Below the pieces are notes generated by a model. It was given only the letters and a program-made list of their open reading frames with translations. It did no database searches and was not told the origin of the DNA. A stretch of DNA of 33,866 bases from Maricaulis sp963976135 (GTDB lineage: Bacteria; Pseudomonadota; Alphaproteobacteria; Caulobacterales; Maricaulaceae): positions 1 to 33,866 of the forward strand of contig NZ_CAXBKN010000024.1 of NCBI RefSeq assembly GCF_963976135.1, read 5' to 3'. Below, piece after piece: positions 1 through 8,107 of the stretch. Position numbers and translations under genes: made by a program. Positions within the stretch are counted from its first letter, which is position 1. Each line of letters starts with the position of its first letter.

Positions 1-1278
1 GGCGAGGGCGGTCTCTTGGAAGGCGCGCCGCTGGCGATCAAGGATTTGTTCGCGGTCGAGGGCGTCTCGACGACGGCCTCCTCGAATATCCTCAGGGGTT
101 TCAAACCGCCTTACGAATCCACCGTGACCCAGTCCTGGTGGGACAATGGCGGCGTCTTCCTGTGCAAGACCTCGATGGACGAATTTGCGATGGGCTCGTC
201 GAACGAGACCTCCAATACCGGCCCGGTCAATAATCCCTGGAAGGGCGCCAAGGGCGAGACCCTGACCCCGGGCGGCTCCTCGGGCGGTTCGGCCACGGCG
301 GTGGCGGCAGACCTCTGTTTTGGCGCCACGGGCACCGATACCGGCGGCTCGATTCGCCAGCCGGCCGCGTTTACCGGCACGGTCGGCGTGAAGGGCACTT
401 ATGGCCGCACCTCGCGCTGGGGTGCGATCGCCTTTGCCTCCTCGCTCGATCATCCCGGCCCCTTTGCCAAGACGGTCAAGGATGGCGCCATGCTGTTGCA
501 GGCGATGTCGGGCCATGACCCAAAGGATTCGACCTCCCTGCCCAATGAAGTCCCCGATTTCGTCGCCGCCTGTGGCCGCTCGGTCAAGGGCCTGCGCATT
601 GGCGTGCCGAAGGAATACCGCGTCGACGGCATGCCGGACGAAATCGAGAAGGCCTGGCAGCAGGGCATTGAATGGCTCAAGGCCGCCGGCTGCGAGATCG
701 TCGACATCTCCCTGCCGCACACGAAATATGCCCTGCCGGCCTATTACATCGTTGCACCGGCGGAAGCCTCGTCCAATCTGGCCCGCTATGACGGCATGCG
801 CTATGGCAACCGCGTCGAGGGCAAGGACCTGACCGAGACCTATGAGATGACCCGCGCGGCCGGTTTCGGCGCCGAGGTCCAGCGCCGCATCATGATCGGC
901 ACCTATGTGCTCTCGGCCGGATATTATGACGCCTATTATCTGCGCGCCCTCAAGGTGCGTACGCGCATCCTGCAGGATTTCGACGAGGCGTTTCAGATGG
1001 TCGATGCCATCCTGACGCCGTCGGCGCCGTCGGCGGCTTTCCCGCTGGGGTCGAAGTCGAATGATCCGATCGCGATGTATCTCAATGACGTCTTCACCGT
1101 GACCGCCAATCTGGCCGGTGTGCCCGCCATGTCGGTGCCCGCCGGGCTCGACAAGGATGGCCTGCCGCTGGGGCTGCAGATCATCACAAAGGCGCTCGAC
1201 GAGGAGACGATGTTCACGGTCGGTGCCGCGCTCGAGGATGCCGCCGGCTTTACCGCCAAGCCGGCCAAGTGGTGGTAG
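1..1278 (+). CDS. gatA: Glutamyl-tRNA(Gln)/aspartyl-tRNA(Asn) amidotransferase subunit A (5' truncated)
   Basis: GatA is the amidase subunit of GatCAB. It releases ammonia from glutamine so that misacylated Glu-tRNA(Gln) or Asp-tRNA(Asn) can be amidated in the cytoplasm. The frame is open from base 1 and the start lies outside the window. About 425 residues are present, against roughly 480-490 in the family, so some 60-70 N-terminal residues are missing. The amidase-signature triad is visible: Lys in AIKDLF (bases 40-42), the Ser of the GGSSGGSA stretch (about 271-294) and the Ser of GGSIRQP (about 343-360). gatB follows 637 bases downstream on the same strand, after two small genes. No gatC is in view; it would be expected upstream. 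Identification is secure. Confidence 0.96.
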   Translation, partial: GEGGLLEGAPLAIKDLFAVEGVSTTASSNILRGFKPPYESTVTQSWWDNGGVFLCKTSMDEFAMGSSNETSNTGPVNNPWKGAKGETLTPGGSSGGSATAVAADLCFGATGTDTGGSIRQPAAFTGTVGVKGTYGRTSRWGAIAFASSLDHPGPFAKTVKDGAMLLQAMSGHDPKDSTSLPNEVPDFVAACGRSVKGLRIGVPKEYRVDGMPDEIEKAWQQGIEWLKAAGCEIVDISLPHTKYALPAYYIVAPAEASSNLARYDGMRYGNRVEGKDLTETYEMTRAAGFGAEVQRRIMIGTYVLSAGYYDAYYLRALKVRTRILQDFDEAFQMVDAILTPSAPSAAFPLGSKSNDPIAMYLNDVFTVTANLAGVPAMSVPAGLDKDGLPLGLQIITKALDEETMFTVGAALEDAAGFTAKPAKWW

Positions 1279-1282
1279 GGCG

Positions 1283-1558
1283 ATGAGCGAGAACACGCCC
1301 GTCGAGACACCGGAAGAAACGCCGGCAGCCCAGCCCAGGACTGTGATGGATCGCATCATGTTCGCGGTGATCGCCCTGATGTGCGCGATGTTTGGTCTGC
1401 CGATGGTCTATTCCAGCGGCACGGTGGTCGGTGCGATGTTTGCCGGGACGATGCCGAGCCTGTGGACCATCGCGCTGGCACCGATCGGGCTGGCGCTGGT
1501 CTATGCCGCAATCCGACTAACCATGGTGGCACTGATGCCGAACAAGCGCGCGTCATGA
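1283..1558 (+). CDS. Small two-helix membrane protein, function unknown
   Basis: A 91-residue protein whose ATG lies 4 bases after the gatA stop. The first 22 residues are Pro/Glu/Thr-rich and acidic. Two hydrophobic segments follow at about residues 24-45 and 57-80, and the tail is short and basic (MPNKRAS). I do not recognise a family. The stop overlaps the start of the next gene (ATGA), so the two are probably translationally coupled and transcribed with gatA. Placement between gatA and gatB says little about function; it may simply ride in the operon. Coding status is supported by the tight spacing and the clear membrane-protein composition. Confidence 0.7.
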   Translation: MSENTPVETPEETPAAQPRTVMDRIMFAVIALMCAMFGLPMVYSSGTVVGAMFAGTMPSLWTIALAPIGLALVYAAIRLTMVALMPNKRAS

Positions 1559-1833
1559 GCACTGTGCCGGCGCCTGCTGCGGTCAAGCTGATCCGCCCGG
1601 CGATCTATGCCGGCGTGCTGGTCTGTCTGATCGGCGCGGCGCTGGTGTCCGGCAAGCTGGATCTCGGCCTGCCACTGGTGGCCGAGATCATCGCGCTGGC
1701 GACGGGCGTGGCGATCCTGGTATTCGGCCTGCTGGCCTCGCTGTCCTGGCGCAGCGTGCAGGCGGCGATGGCGAATGAGGCGGCCGGATTGGCTCCGCTG
1801 CCCTGTGATGATGAAGACGACGAGGACGACTAG
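1555..1833 (+). CDS. Small two-helix membrane protein with acidic tail, function unknown
   Basis: A 92-residue protein starting at the ATG of an ATGA overlap with the preceding small gene. A longer open frame exists upstream, but it would overlap that gene heavily, so the overlap start is preferred. Hydrophobic helices lie at about residues 15-33 and 40-64. The C-terminus is a run of acidic residues (DDEDDEDD), probably in the cytoplasm. No family was recognised. Together with the gene before it, it forms a pair of small membrane proteins inserted between gatA and gatB, 81 bases before the gatB start. Confidence 0.68.
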   Translation: MSTVPAPAAVKLIRPAIYAGVLVCLIGAALVSGKLDLGLPLVAEIIALATGVAILVFGLLASLSWRSVQAAMANEAAGLAPLPCDDEDDEDD

Positions 1834-1914
1834 TTCGTCCGGACCTGAGACTATGGGCGATAATCCGGATGGCGCCGAGGCGCATCCGCGAAGGCTTGGA
1901 AGAGTGAGACCGAC

Positions 1915-3408
1915 ATGAGTGAACACACCTATCGCATCACCGGTTCGACCGGCGAGTGGGAAGTCGTGATGGGGCTTGAAGTCCATGCCCAGGTCGTTTC
2001 CAATTCGAAGCTGTTTTCCGGCGCCTCGACGGCCTTCGGCGCCGGGCCGAATACCCAGGTCTCGCTCGTCGACGCCGCGATGCCGGGCATGTTGCCGGTG
2101 ATCAATCACGCCATTGTCGAACAGGCGGTGAAGACCGGGCTGGGCCTCAATGCGCAGATCAATCTCTTCTCGCGCTTCGACCGCAAGAATTATTTCTACC
2201 CCGATCTGCCGCAGGGTTATCAGATCTCGCAATTCGAATTCCCCATCGTCGGTGAGGGCGTGCTGGAGTGCGAACGCGATGATGGCTCGCGCTTCACGGT
2301 CGGGATCGAGCGCCTGCACCTGGAACAGGATGCCGGCAAGTCGATCCATGATCTCGACCCGAGCTCGACCTATGTCGATCTCAACCGCTCCGGCGTTGCG
2401 CTGATGGAGATCGTCTCCAAGCCGCATATCCGCACGCCGGAAGAGGCCTCGGCCTATGTCTCCAAGCTGCGCTCCATCCTGCGCTATCTGGGCACGTGTG
2501 GCGGCGATATGGAAAAGGGCCAGCTGCGCGCCGACGTCAATGTCTCGGTCTGCCGTCCCGGCGGCTATGAGAAATTCCGCCAGACCGATGATTTCAGCCA
2601 TCTCGGCACGCGCTGCGAAATCAAGAACGTCAATTCCCTGCGCTTCATCCGCCAGGCGATCGAATTCGAGGCCCAGCGCCAGGTCGATCTGATCGAGGAT
2701 GGCGGCACGGTGATCCAGCAGACGCGTCTGTTCGATGCCGGCACCGGCGAAACCCGCGCCATGCGCTCGAAGGAAGAGGCGCATGATTACCGCTACTTCC
2801 CCGATCCCGACCTGCTGCCGCTGGAGCTGAAACAGGACTGGGTCGACGAGATCCGCGCCAATCTGCCCGAATTGCCCGACGAGAAGCGTCACCGCCTCGT
2901 CACCGATCTCGGCCTGTCCGATTATGACGCCTCCGTGCTCGTCTCCGACAAGGACCGCGCCGATTATTTCGAGACCGTTGCCGAGGGCCGCGATGCCAAG
3001 CTGGCCTCCAGCTGGGTCAATAACGAGCTGTTCGGCCGCCTCAACAAGGAAGGCTTGTCGATCACCGAGAGCCCGGTCTCCGCGACCCAGCTCGGCCAGC
3101 TGATCGCGCTGATCAGTGACGACACCATCTCCGGCAAGATCGCCAAGGATGTGTTCGAGATCGTCTGGGATGAGGGCGGTGATCCGGCCGAAATCGTCGA
3201 AAAGCGCGGCATGAAACAGGTCACCGATACCGGCGCCATCGAAGCCGTCATCGACCAGCTCATCGCCGACAATCCCGACCAGGCCGCCCAGGTCAAGGAA
3301 AAGCCCAAGACGATGGGCTGGTTCGTCGGCCAGGTGATGAAAGCGATGCAGGGCAAGGCCAACCCGCAAGCGGTCAACGAGATCCTGGCGAAGAAGCTGC
3401 TGGGGTAA
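1915..3408 (+). CDS. gatB: Aspartyl/glutamyl-tRNA amidotransferase subunit B
   Basis: GatB is the kinase and tRNA-binding subunit of GatCAB. It phosphorylates the misacylated aminoacyl group and accepts ammonia from GatA. The 497-residue length is normal for the family. The N-terminus has the family signature MGLEVHAQV with a following SKLFSG. The catalytic cradle continues with RKNYFYPDLPQGYQIS (about residue 90) and DLNRSG near residue 157. The helical GatB/YqeY tail occupies roughly the last 150 residues and ends in the usual tRNA-binding region (KTMGWFVGQVMKA). The start lies shortly after a purine-rich GGAAGAGTGAGA stretch. It is very likely cotranscribed with gatA, and a hairpin follows 3 bases after the stop. 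Confidence 0.97.
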   Translation: MSEHTYRITGSTGEWEVVMGLEVHAQVVSNSKLFSGASTAFGAGPNTQVSLVDAAMPGMLPVINHAIVEQAVKTGLGLNAQINLFSRFDRKNYFYPDLPQGYQISQFEFPIVGEGVLECERDDGSRFTVGIERLHLEQDAGKSIHDLDPSSTYVDLNRSGVALMEIVSKPHIRTPEEASAYVSKLRSILRYLGTCGGDMEKGQLRADVNVSVCRPGGYEKFRQTDDFSHLGTRCEIKNVNSLRFIRQAIEFEAQRQVDLIEDGGTVIQQTRLFDAGTGETRAMRSKEEAHDYRYFPDPDLLPLELKQDWVDEIRANLPELPDEKRHRLVTDLGLSDYDASVLVSDKDRADYFETVAEGRDAKLASSWVNNELFGRLNKEGLSITESPVSATQLGQLIALISDDTISGKIAKDVFEIVWDEGGDPAEIVEKRGMKQVTDTGAIEAVIDQLIADNPDQAAQVKEKPKTMGWFVGQVMKAMQGKANPQAVNEILAKKLLG

Positions 3409-3410
3409 TT

Positions 3411-3431
3411 CCCTCTCCCATGAGGAGAGGG
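3411..3431 (+). terminator. Perfect hairpin just after gatB, possible terminator
   Basis: CCCTCTCC and GGAGAGGG form an 8-base-pair perfect stem around a 5-base loop, beginning three bases after the gatB stop. There is no T-tract, so this is either a weak intrinsic terminator, an mRNA-stabilising stem, or part of an intergenic palindromic repeat. Confidence 0.5.
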
Positions 3432-3434
3432 TGC

Positions 3435-3464
3435 CCCCGGATCCAGCCTTCGGCCGGTCCGGGG
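3435..3464. repeat. GC-rich intergenic stem-loop
   Basis: CCCCGGA (3435-3441) pairs with TCCGGGG (3458-3464). The interior can extend the stem with one bulge and one mismatch around a TTC turn. It directly follows the gatB hairpin. The tandem stems fill the gap before the channel gene and resemble dispersed palindromic intergenic elements of GC-rich alphaproteobacteria. Whether it is repeated elsewhere in the genome cannot be seen here. Confidence 0.4.
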
Positions 3465-3565
3465 CAGGCTCCGGGCGGGGGAGGCGGGCGATGTGGACAT
3501 CAACGCGCTGGCACCGCCCCCGGCAATAATGCTATCGCTCTGGGAGTGAGCCTCGGGGACAGCAG

Positions 3566-4936
3566 ATGATTCAGACACAGGACGATTCGGCCTTGGACGA
3601 TCTGGTGCCGGTCGAGGTTCTGCAGGAGCATCTGCTCGCCGTCTGGCACTGGTTCATCCAGGCCATGCTCAATCTGGATGTCGCGCTGCAGATCGGACTG
3701 ATCGCGGCGGCCATCATTCCGGCCTTGATGTTCGGGCCGCGATTGCGGCGGCTGGTCGAGCACCATACCGCGTCGCGTATCCGTACCGGTCTGGCGCGGC
3801 GCCTGCTGTCGGCGGCGCTGGCGCTGGCGACGCCGCTGGCCCTTCTGATGGTGCTGGCGGTTGTCCGCATCGTGCTGGGCAGTCTGGAGCGGCCCTATGG
3901 GCTGATCGATGCCGCGATGAGCCTGATGACCGCCTGGCTGGTGATCCGCGCCGTGACGCTGATCATCCGCTCGAAATTCTGGTCGAATGTCGCGTTTTAT
4001 GTGATCTGGCCGATTGCCGCGCTCGACGTGTTCGGCCTGCTCGACGATGTCGTCATCCAATTGCAGGCCCTGGCGATCCCGCTGGGGGAGACCGCCGATG
4101 GCGCGCCGGTCGATCTGAGCCTGTTCGACATATTGCGCACCGTGATCTATTTCGCGGCCCTGTTCTGGCTCGCCTCGCTGGCCGGGCGCGCCGTCAATGC
4201 GCAGCTGGAGAAGGCTGAAGAGATCTCCCCGGCCTTCCGGGCCCTGATCGCCAAAGTGCTCGGCTTCGTGCTGCCGGTCGCAGCCCTGCTGATCGCGCTG
4301 CAGCTGACCGGTTTCAATATCGCCACGCTGGCGATCTTCTCCGGGGCGGTCGGTATCGGTGTCGGCCTCGGCCTGCAAAAGACCGTCGCCAACTTCGCCG
4401 CGGGTTTCACCCTGCTGGCCGACAAATCGATCAAGCCGGGCGATGCGCTCGAGATTGACGGCACATTCGGCTGGGTCACCGAGATGCAGTCGCGCTATGT
4501 CTCGATCCGCACCCGCGACGGCACGGAAATGCTGATTCCCAATGAGCGCTTCATCGTCGAGGGTGTCATCAACTGGTCGAAATCCGACCGCGCCGTGCGC
4601 GTGCACGCCCCGTTTGGCGTCAGCTATGCGACCGAGGATGTCGAACTGGTGCAGCGTGTCGCCATCGAGGCGGCGCAGAGCGTCGAGCGGGTGATCGCTG
4701 ACAAGACGCCGGTCTGCAATCTGATGGCCTATGGTGCCAGCTCGGTCGATTTCGACTTGCGTTTCTGGATCACCGATCCGGAAAACGGGCTGTCCAATAT
4801 CCGTAGCGCCGTCAATGTCGCGCTGTGGAAGGCCTTCAAGGCCCATGGCATTGAATTCCCCTTCCCGCAGCTGGATATCCATGTGAAGGAATTGCCGCGC
4901 AGCCGGACCGGTGCCCGGATCGCGTCTCCCGAATAG
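3566..4936 (+). CDS. MscS-family small-conductance mechanosensitive channel
   Basis: An inner-membrane channel of the MscS family, which releases solutes on membrane tension during hypo-osmotic shock. It has 456 residues, with hydrophobic segments at about 38-56, 80-105, 115-135, 143-165, 190-207 and 229-250 before the pore. The pore helix (about 255-285) shows the Gly/Ala-rich signature GAVGIGVGLGLQ followed by NFAAGF. The beta-domain signature KPGDALEIDGTFGWV and LIPNERFI (about 290-330) then leads into the C-terminal cytoplasmic domain. The extra N-terminal helices place it among the larger MscS homologues rather than the 286-residue E. coli form. It stands alone between gatB and a convergent lipase gene. 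No gene symbol is safe. Confidence 0.93.
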   Translation: MIQTQDDSALDDLVPVEVLQEHLLAVWHWFIQAMLNLDVALQIGLIAAAIIPALMFGPRLRRLVEHHTASRIRTGLARRLLSAALALATPLALLMVLAVVRIVLGSLERPYGLIDAAMSLMTAWLVIRAVTLIIRSKFWSNVAFYVIWPIAALDVFGLLDDVVIQLQALAIPLGETADGAPVDLSLFDILRTVIYFAALFWLASLAGRAVNAQLEKAEEISPAFRALIAKVLGFVLPVAALLIALQLTGFNIATLAIFSGAVGIGVGLGLQKTVANFAAGFTLLADKSIKPGDALEIDGTFGWVTEMQSRYVSIRTRDGTEMLIPNERFIVEGVINWSKSDRAVRVHAPFGVSYATEDVELVQRVAIEAAQSVERVIADKTPVCNLMAYGASSVDFDLRFWITDPENGLSNIRSAVNVALWKAFKAHGIEFPFPQLDIHVKELPRSRTGARIASPE

Positions 4937-4938
4937 GC

Positions 4939-4972
4939 AAAAAAGGGGCGTGGCCATAGTTTGCCCACGCCC
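4939..4972 (-). terminator. Rho-independent terminator of the minus-strand lipase gene
   Basis: Read on the minus strand, GGGCGTGG and CCACGCCC form a perfect 8-base-pair stem. It is followed at once by C and a T-run (AAAAAA at 4939-4944 on the plus strand). It lies about 30 bases after the stop of the lipase-like gene. On the plus strand there is no T-run, so it mainly serves the minus strand. Confidence 0.85.
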
Positions 4973-5000
4973 GTCAGTTCAGGGGTTTCCCGTTGGCAGC

Positions 5001-5906
5001 TCAGCTGCCGCAAATACAGGTCTGGTAGCGGCCTGACGCGTGGTGGGCAGCGGCGATCTTGGCAAAGTCACCATCCCACAGGGCTTGCTTGATGGCCGCC
5101 AGCGCGTCGGCCTCGGCCTGCTCGCCATATTCGACCGCGCAATTGGGCCCGAGATAGCGCAGCACGCCCATTGGCACGTAATCATTGCGGAACCAGCTCG
5201 CCTGCAGGGCTTCGGTGAGGACCAGATTCTCGCCCTTGCGATCGCGCCGTTCGGCGGCAGCCAGTATGGCGAAACTCGGCCACCAGGGCAGGAAGGGCAC
5301 GATGTCGAATTCATTCTGGTAGCGCACCGTGAAGGGGCGCAGGCCGAGCGCGTCGTAATTGGTCTGGAAAGTGCGATCACAGGTTAGCGGCGCGGCATAG
5401 CAGCAAACCTCGACCAGCAGTCCCGGCCGGGCTGACTTGATCAGCGAAGCGGCCAGCGATGTCATCGCGGCGCCCTTGGAATGGCCGGTGACGAGAATGC
5501 CCTTCTTGCCACTCATGTCGATCGCGTTCAGCGCCGCGCTCGCCGCCGGCCAGATCGAGAGCATCCCGTCGGAAAACCCGGTCTCCACCTGACCGAACTT
5601 GCTGCCATTGATGAACCAGTCGGTCGGACCGGCCTTGAAGTCCTGCATCCAGTCATCCACCCAGGCCCAGAAATCGCCGGTAAAGGGCGGCAGCGTGCCG
5701 CGCAAGGCCAGCACCACCCAGCCATCATGGGTCTCGGCGACGAAACCGGCATTGATCTGGTGCACACCGTCGACAAATACGGTCGGCGTGCTGCCCGGCT
5801 GCAGGCCGAGCGCCTGGAGATTGGCGTCCTTGATGTCGAGCTTGCCATTCTTGATCGCATAGCAGGCGATCGAGGCGTTGAGCAGGCGGCATTCGAGCGT
5901 GGCCAT
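5001..5906 (-). CDS. Class-3 lipase-fold serine hydrolase (paralogue 1)
   Basis: A 301-residue alpha/beta hydrolase of the lipase class 3 type, probably an esterase or lipase; the substrate is unknown. The nucleophile elbow GHSKG gives Ser143. The candidate acid is Asp201 in QNEFDIVPFLP and the candidate base is His288 near the C-terminus (AHHASGRY). The oxyanion region RGTLPP sits at 70-74. The chosen ATG has a good Shine-Dalgarno (GGGGAG about 8 bases upstream). An in-frame ATG 69 bases earlier lacks support. No signal peptide is visible, so the protein may be cytoplasmic. The C-terminus ends in TCICGS. It is paralogous to the 7046-8065 gene (shared GTLPP, GQV..F, GHSKG, EVC..AAP, VP.LP). 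It is divergent from the ArsR gene. Confidence 0.85.
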   Translation of the reverse strand: MATLECRLLNASIACYAIKNGKLDIKDANLQALGLQPGSTPTVFVDGVHQINAGFVAETHDGWVVLALRGTLPPFTGDFWAWVDDWMQDFKAGPTDWFINGSKFGQVETGFSDGMLSIWPAASAALNAIDMSGKKGILVTGHSKGAAMTSLAASLIKSARPGLLVEVCCYAAPLTCDRTFQTNYDALGLRPFTVRYQNEFDIVPFLPWWPSFAILAAAERRDRKGENLVLTEALQASWFRNDYVPMGVLRYLGPNCAVEYGEQAEADALAAIKQALWDGDFAKIAAAHHASGRYQTCICGS

Positions 5907-6036
5907 GGCGTTTCTCCCCGAGATGATGCGGACAGCGTGCCACAATCGGGGCGTGCCGGGCGTGGCCACCATCACGTTTCGGTCGAATTCCGGCCGGGCA
6001 GGGTGGATTTACTTAGGTGAATTTATAAGTTTTAGC

Positions 6037-6065
6037 TTGACGGTCGGCGCCTCCCCAAATTACAT
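6037..6065 (+). promoter_or_regulatory. Sigma-70-like promoter of the ArsR gene, probably leaderless transcript
   Basis: TTGACG (6037-6042), a 17-base spacer and TTACAT (6060-6065) make a good housekeeping-type promoter. The expected start point falls at about 6072, which is the ATG itself, so the message may be leaderless. Nearby short inverted repeats could be operator half-sites for autoregulation: ACTTA/TAAGT at 6011-6030 and TAGG/CCTA at 6065-6078. This is an inference only. Confidence 0.6.
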
Positions 6066-6071
6066 AGGAAT

Positions 6072-6416
6072 ATGCCTAACCATTCAGCCGATCTCGACAA
6101 CACATTTCGTGCCCTGGCCGACCCGACCCGCCGGGCGGTGATTGCGCGCCTGATCCACGGTCCGGCCTCGGTCTCCGAGCTGGCCGAGCCCTTCGACATG
6201 GCGATGCCCTCCCTGATGCAGCATTTGCGTGTGCTCGAGGATGGCGGGCTGATCCGGTCTGCCAAGCATGGGCGGGTGCGTACCTGCCATATCGAGCCGG
6301 TGCAGTTGCAGCGCGCCCAGGACTGGATCGCCAGCCAGCGCGCGCTGTGGGAAAGCCGCCTCGGCCGGCTGGATGAATACCTCAAGACGGCCCACAGCGA
6401 CGGGGACGTGCCCTGA
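6072..6416 (+). CDS. ArsR-family winged-helix transcriptional regulator
   Basis: A 114-residue DNA-binding protein of the ArsR/SmtB fold. The hallmark ALADPTRRAVIARL is at residues 14-27, the recognition region SVSELAEPFDMAMPSLMQHL at about 34-53, and the wing LIRSAKHGRVRTCHI at 60-74. No ArsR-type metal-binding cysteine box (CxCx2) is present. It belongs to the subgroup found next to SRPBCC/AHSA1 proteins, and one follows here 106 bases downstream. In that arrangement the regulator usually controls its partner and itself. No Shine-Dalgarno is seen before the ATG, consistent with the leaderless promoter at 6037-6065. Confidence 0.92.
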   Translation: MPNHSADLDNTFRALADPTRRAVIARLIHGPASVSELAEPFDMAMPSLMQHLRVLEDGGLIRSAKHGRVRTCHIEPVQLQRAQDWIASQRALWESRLGRLDEYLKTAHSDGDVP

Positions 6417-6522
6417 GGGCGGCCGGACAGCGACCCGCAGTCAAACCGGCGGCCGATCCGTCGCCAGGGAATTTCATCAACACACCCGCCAGGCACTTCG
6501 CCCGGCTGAAGGGAGAACCGCC

Positions 6523-7002
6523 ATGACTGACAGCACGGCACTGCACGAGACTTTCACCCTGACCCGCACGCTAGCTGCCCCGGTCCCGGCCGTCTATCGC
6601 GCCTGGGCCGACCCGAAGGCCCGCGCCGTCTGGAATGCGCCGGTGCCGGGGGTCGAGATCGCCTATGATGCCGATGATTTCCGTGTCTGCGGCGTCGACC
6701 GCGTGCGCTATATCGAGCCGGATGGTGCAGTGTTCAACGCACACCTGACCTATCACGACATCGTCACTGATCAGCGCATTCTCTACTCCGAAACCCTGTC
6801 CTGCGAGGGCGAACCGCTTTCGGCGGCGCTGGTGACGGCTCAGTTCTTCGACGATACGGCCGGCTGCAGGCTGGTCGTGACGGTGCAGATGGTCGCGCTC
6901 AACGGGTCCGGCATGGAAGTCGGCTATCATGAGGGTTGGAACGCCGTGCTGGACTGCCTGCCGCTCTGGCTGGCCAGAGAAAGCGCCGGAGGTGTGGCGT
7001 AA
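6523..7002 (+). CDS. SRPBCC / AHSA1-domain protein
   Basis: A 159-residue protein of the START/Bet v1-like AHSA1 family, which forms a helix-grip cavity for a hydrophobic ligand. Typical family features are the start TRTLAAPVPAVYRAWADP (about 13-30), Trp-containing contact residues after it, and the C-terminal helix HEGWNAVLDCLPLWL. The ATG follows a clear GAAGGGAGAA ribosome site. The ligand is unknown. It lies downstream of the ArsR gene, an arrangement common in alphaproteobacteria, and is probably its target or cotranscribed partner. It converges on the second lipase gene, leaving only 43 bases. Confidence 0.9.
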   Translation: MTDSTALHETFTLTRTLAAPVPAVYRAWADPKARAVWNAPVPGVEIAYDADDFRVCGVDRVRYIEPDGAVFNAHLTYHDIVTDQRILYSETLSCEGEPLSAALVTAQFFDDTAGCRLVVTVQMVALNGSGMEVGYHEGWNAVLDCLPLWLARESAGGVA

Positions 7003-7045
7003 GCGATCACGCACGCGCGGGCGGCAGGGGCGACGAGGGCGCGGC

Positions 7046-8065
7046 TCAGTCGGTCTCTTCCCCGCCTTCGTCATCGTCCGGGCTCAGCGCGGTGAGATAG
7101 CGCTGGGAACCGCTATGGGCGTCGATCATTTCGCGGAAACGCATTTTGACGACGGCATTGATGACTGCGTCCCAGGCCGCGCGCTCGGCCTGGTCATCGT
7201 CCTGGATGCGGCCATCCTCCTCATGCAGGAAGTGCAGGCGGCCGAACTGGCGATAGGGCCATTCGGGCAGGGCCTTGATCGCGTCCTCGACCAGCATCAG
7301 TTTCTTGGCCTCGTCGAGCCGCTTCTCACCGTCCAGCCATTCGCGGATCAGCGGGCCGCCTGGCAGATAGGGCACCGGATCGAGCGCGTTCTGGAACCGG
7401 TCGGTGCGTGCCAGCAGGCCATCCTTGTCATAGCAGTCGATGAAATCCTGGTCGGCGGTCATCGGCGCGGCGAAACTGCACACCTCGATGCGGCGGTCGG
7501 GATATTGCTCGCGGATCAGGGTCGCGCCGAGACAGGCCATCGCCCCGCCCTTGGAATGGCCGGTAATGCGGATGGCGCTGGCCGAACCGGCATTGAGCGT
7601 CTCCAGGGTCTCGAGCAGGTCCCGGGCCAGGCTTGAGACGGCAATCCCGAAGGCGCTGGCCACCTGGCCGTATTCACGCTCACCGACCGTCCAGGGCATC
7701 GGCACGGTCTGGGCGTCGTGCAGCCAGTCGGCAGCCCAGCGCCAGAAAATCATGTCCTCCGGCGGCAGGGTACCGCGAAACGTCACCAGCAGGCCGTCAT
7801 CATCGGTGCGGCAGACGAAGCCGGCATGCACATCATGAATGCCGCTGACGAAAACCAGCGGACGGGTGCCTTTCTGCATGCCGGCCGCCTCGAGCAGGGG
7901 CAGGCCGGAGCCGAGCCGGCGGTCCGAGATCATATAGGCCGCATTGCAGGCATGGATCAGCCGCCGCGGCCAGGGATTGCCGCCGAGCGCGCCCAGCACC
8001 GGGTCGATCAGCTCGCTGGCCGCACTCTTGATGTCATCGAGGATCGGACTGTCGGACGGCGGCAT
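7046..8065 (-). CDS. Class-3 lipase-fold serine hydrolase (paralogue 2)
   Basis: A 339-residue alpha/beta hydrolase related to the protein at 5001-5906 but with about 30 extra N-terminal residues and an acidic C-terminal tail (DDDEGGEETD). The elbow GHSKGG gives nucleophile Ser171. Asp229 (QNALDPVPYLP) and His317 (DAHSGSQRY) are the candidate partners. RGTLPP lies at about 97-102. No signal peptide was found. No convincing ribosome site precedes the ATG, so translation may depend on the oxygenase gene 42 bases upstream in the same direction. The substrate is unknown. Confidence 0.84.
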   Translation of the reverse strand: MPPSDSPILDDIKSAASELIDPVLGALGGNPWPRRLIHACNAAYMISDRRLGSGLPLLEAAGMQKGTRPLVFVSGIHDVHAGFVCRTDDDGLLVTFRGTLPPEDMIFWRWAADWLHDAQTVPMPWTVGEREYGQVASAFGIAVSSLARDLLETLETLNAGSASAIRITGHSKGGAMACLGATLIREQYPDRRIEVCSFAAPMTADQDFIDCYDKDGLLARTDRFQNALDPVPYLPGGPLIREWLDGEKRLDEAKKLMLVEDAIKALPEWPYRQFGRLHFLHEEDGRIQDDDQAERAAWDAVINAVVKMRFREMIDAHSGSQRYLTALSPDDDEGGEETD

Positions 8066-8107
8066 GGGCGGGGCGGACTCGCGGTGTCAGAGGGGCAGGG
8101 CGCAGGG

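Noticed and set aside
1501..3369. A 622-codon open frame on the minus strand opposite gatB
   Set aside because: It is the mirror of a certain gatB gene and arises from GC-rich third positions. Its product is low-complexity and resembles no family.
3500..4957. A 485-codon minus-strand frame opposite the MscS gene
   Set aside because: Its Gln/Arg/Asp-rich, repetitive composition is typical of an antisense frame. The plus strand has the clear channel signature.
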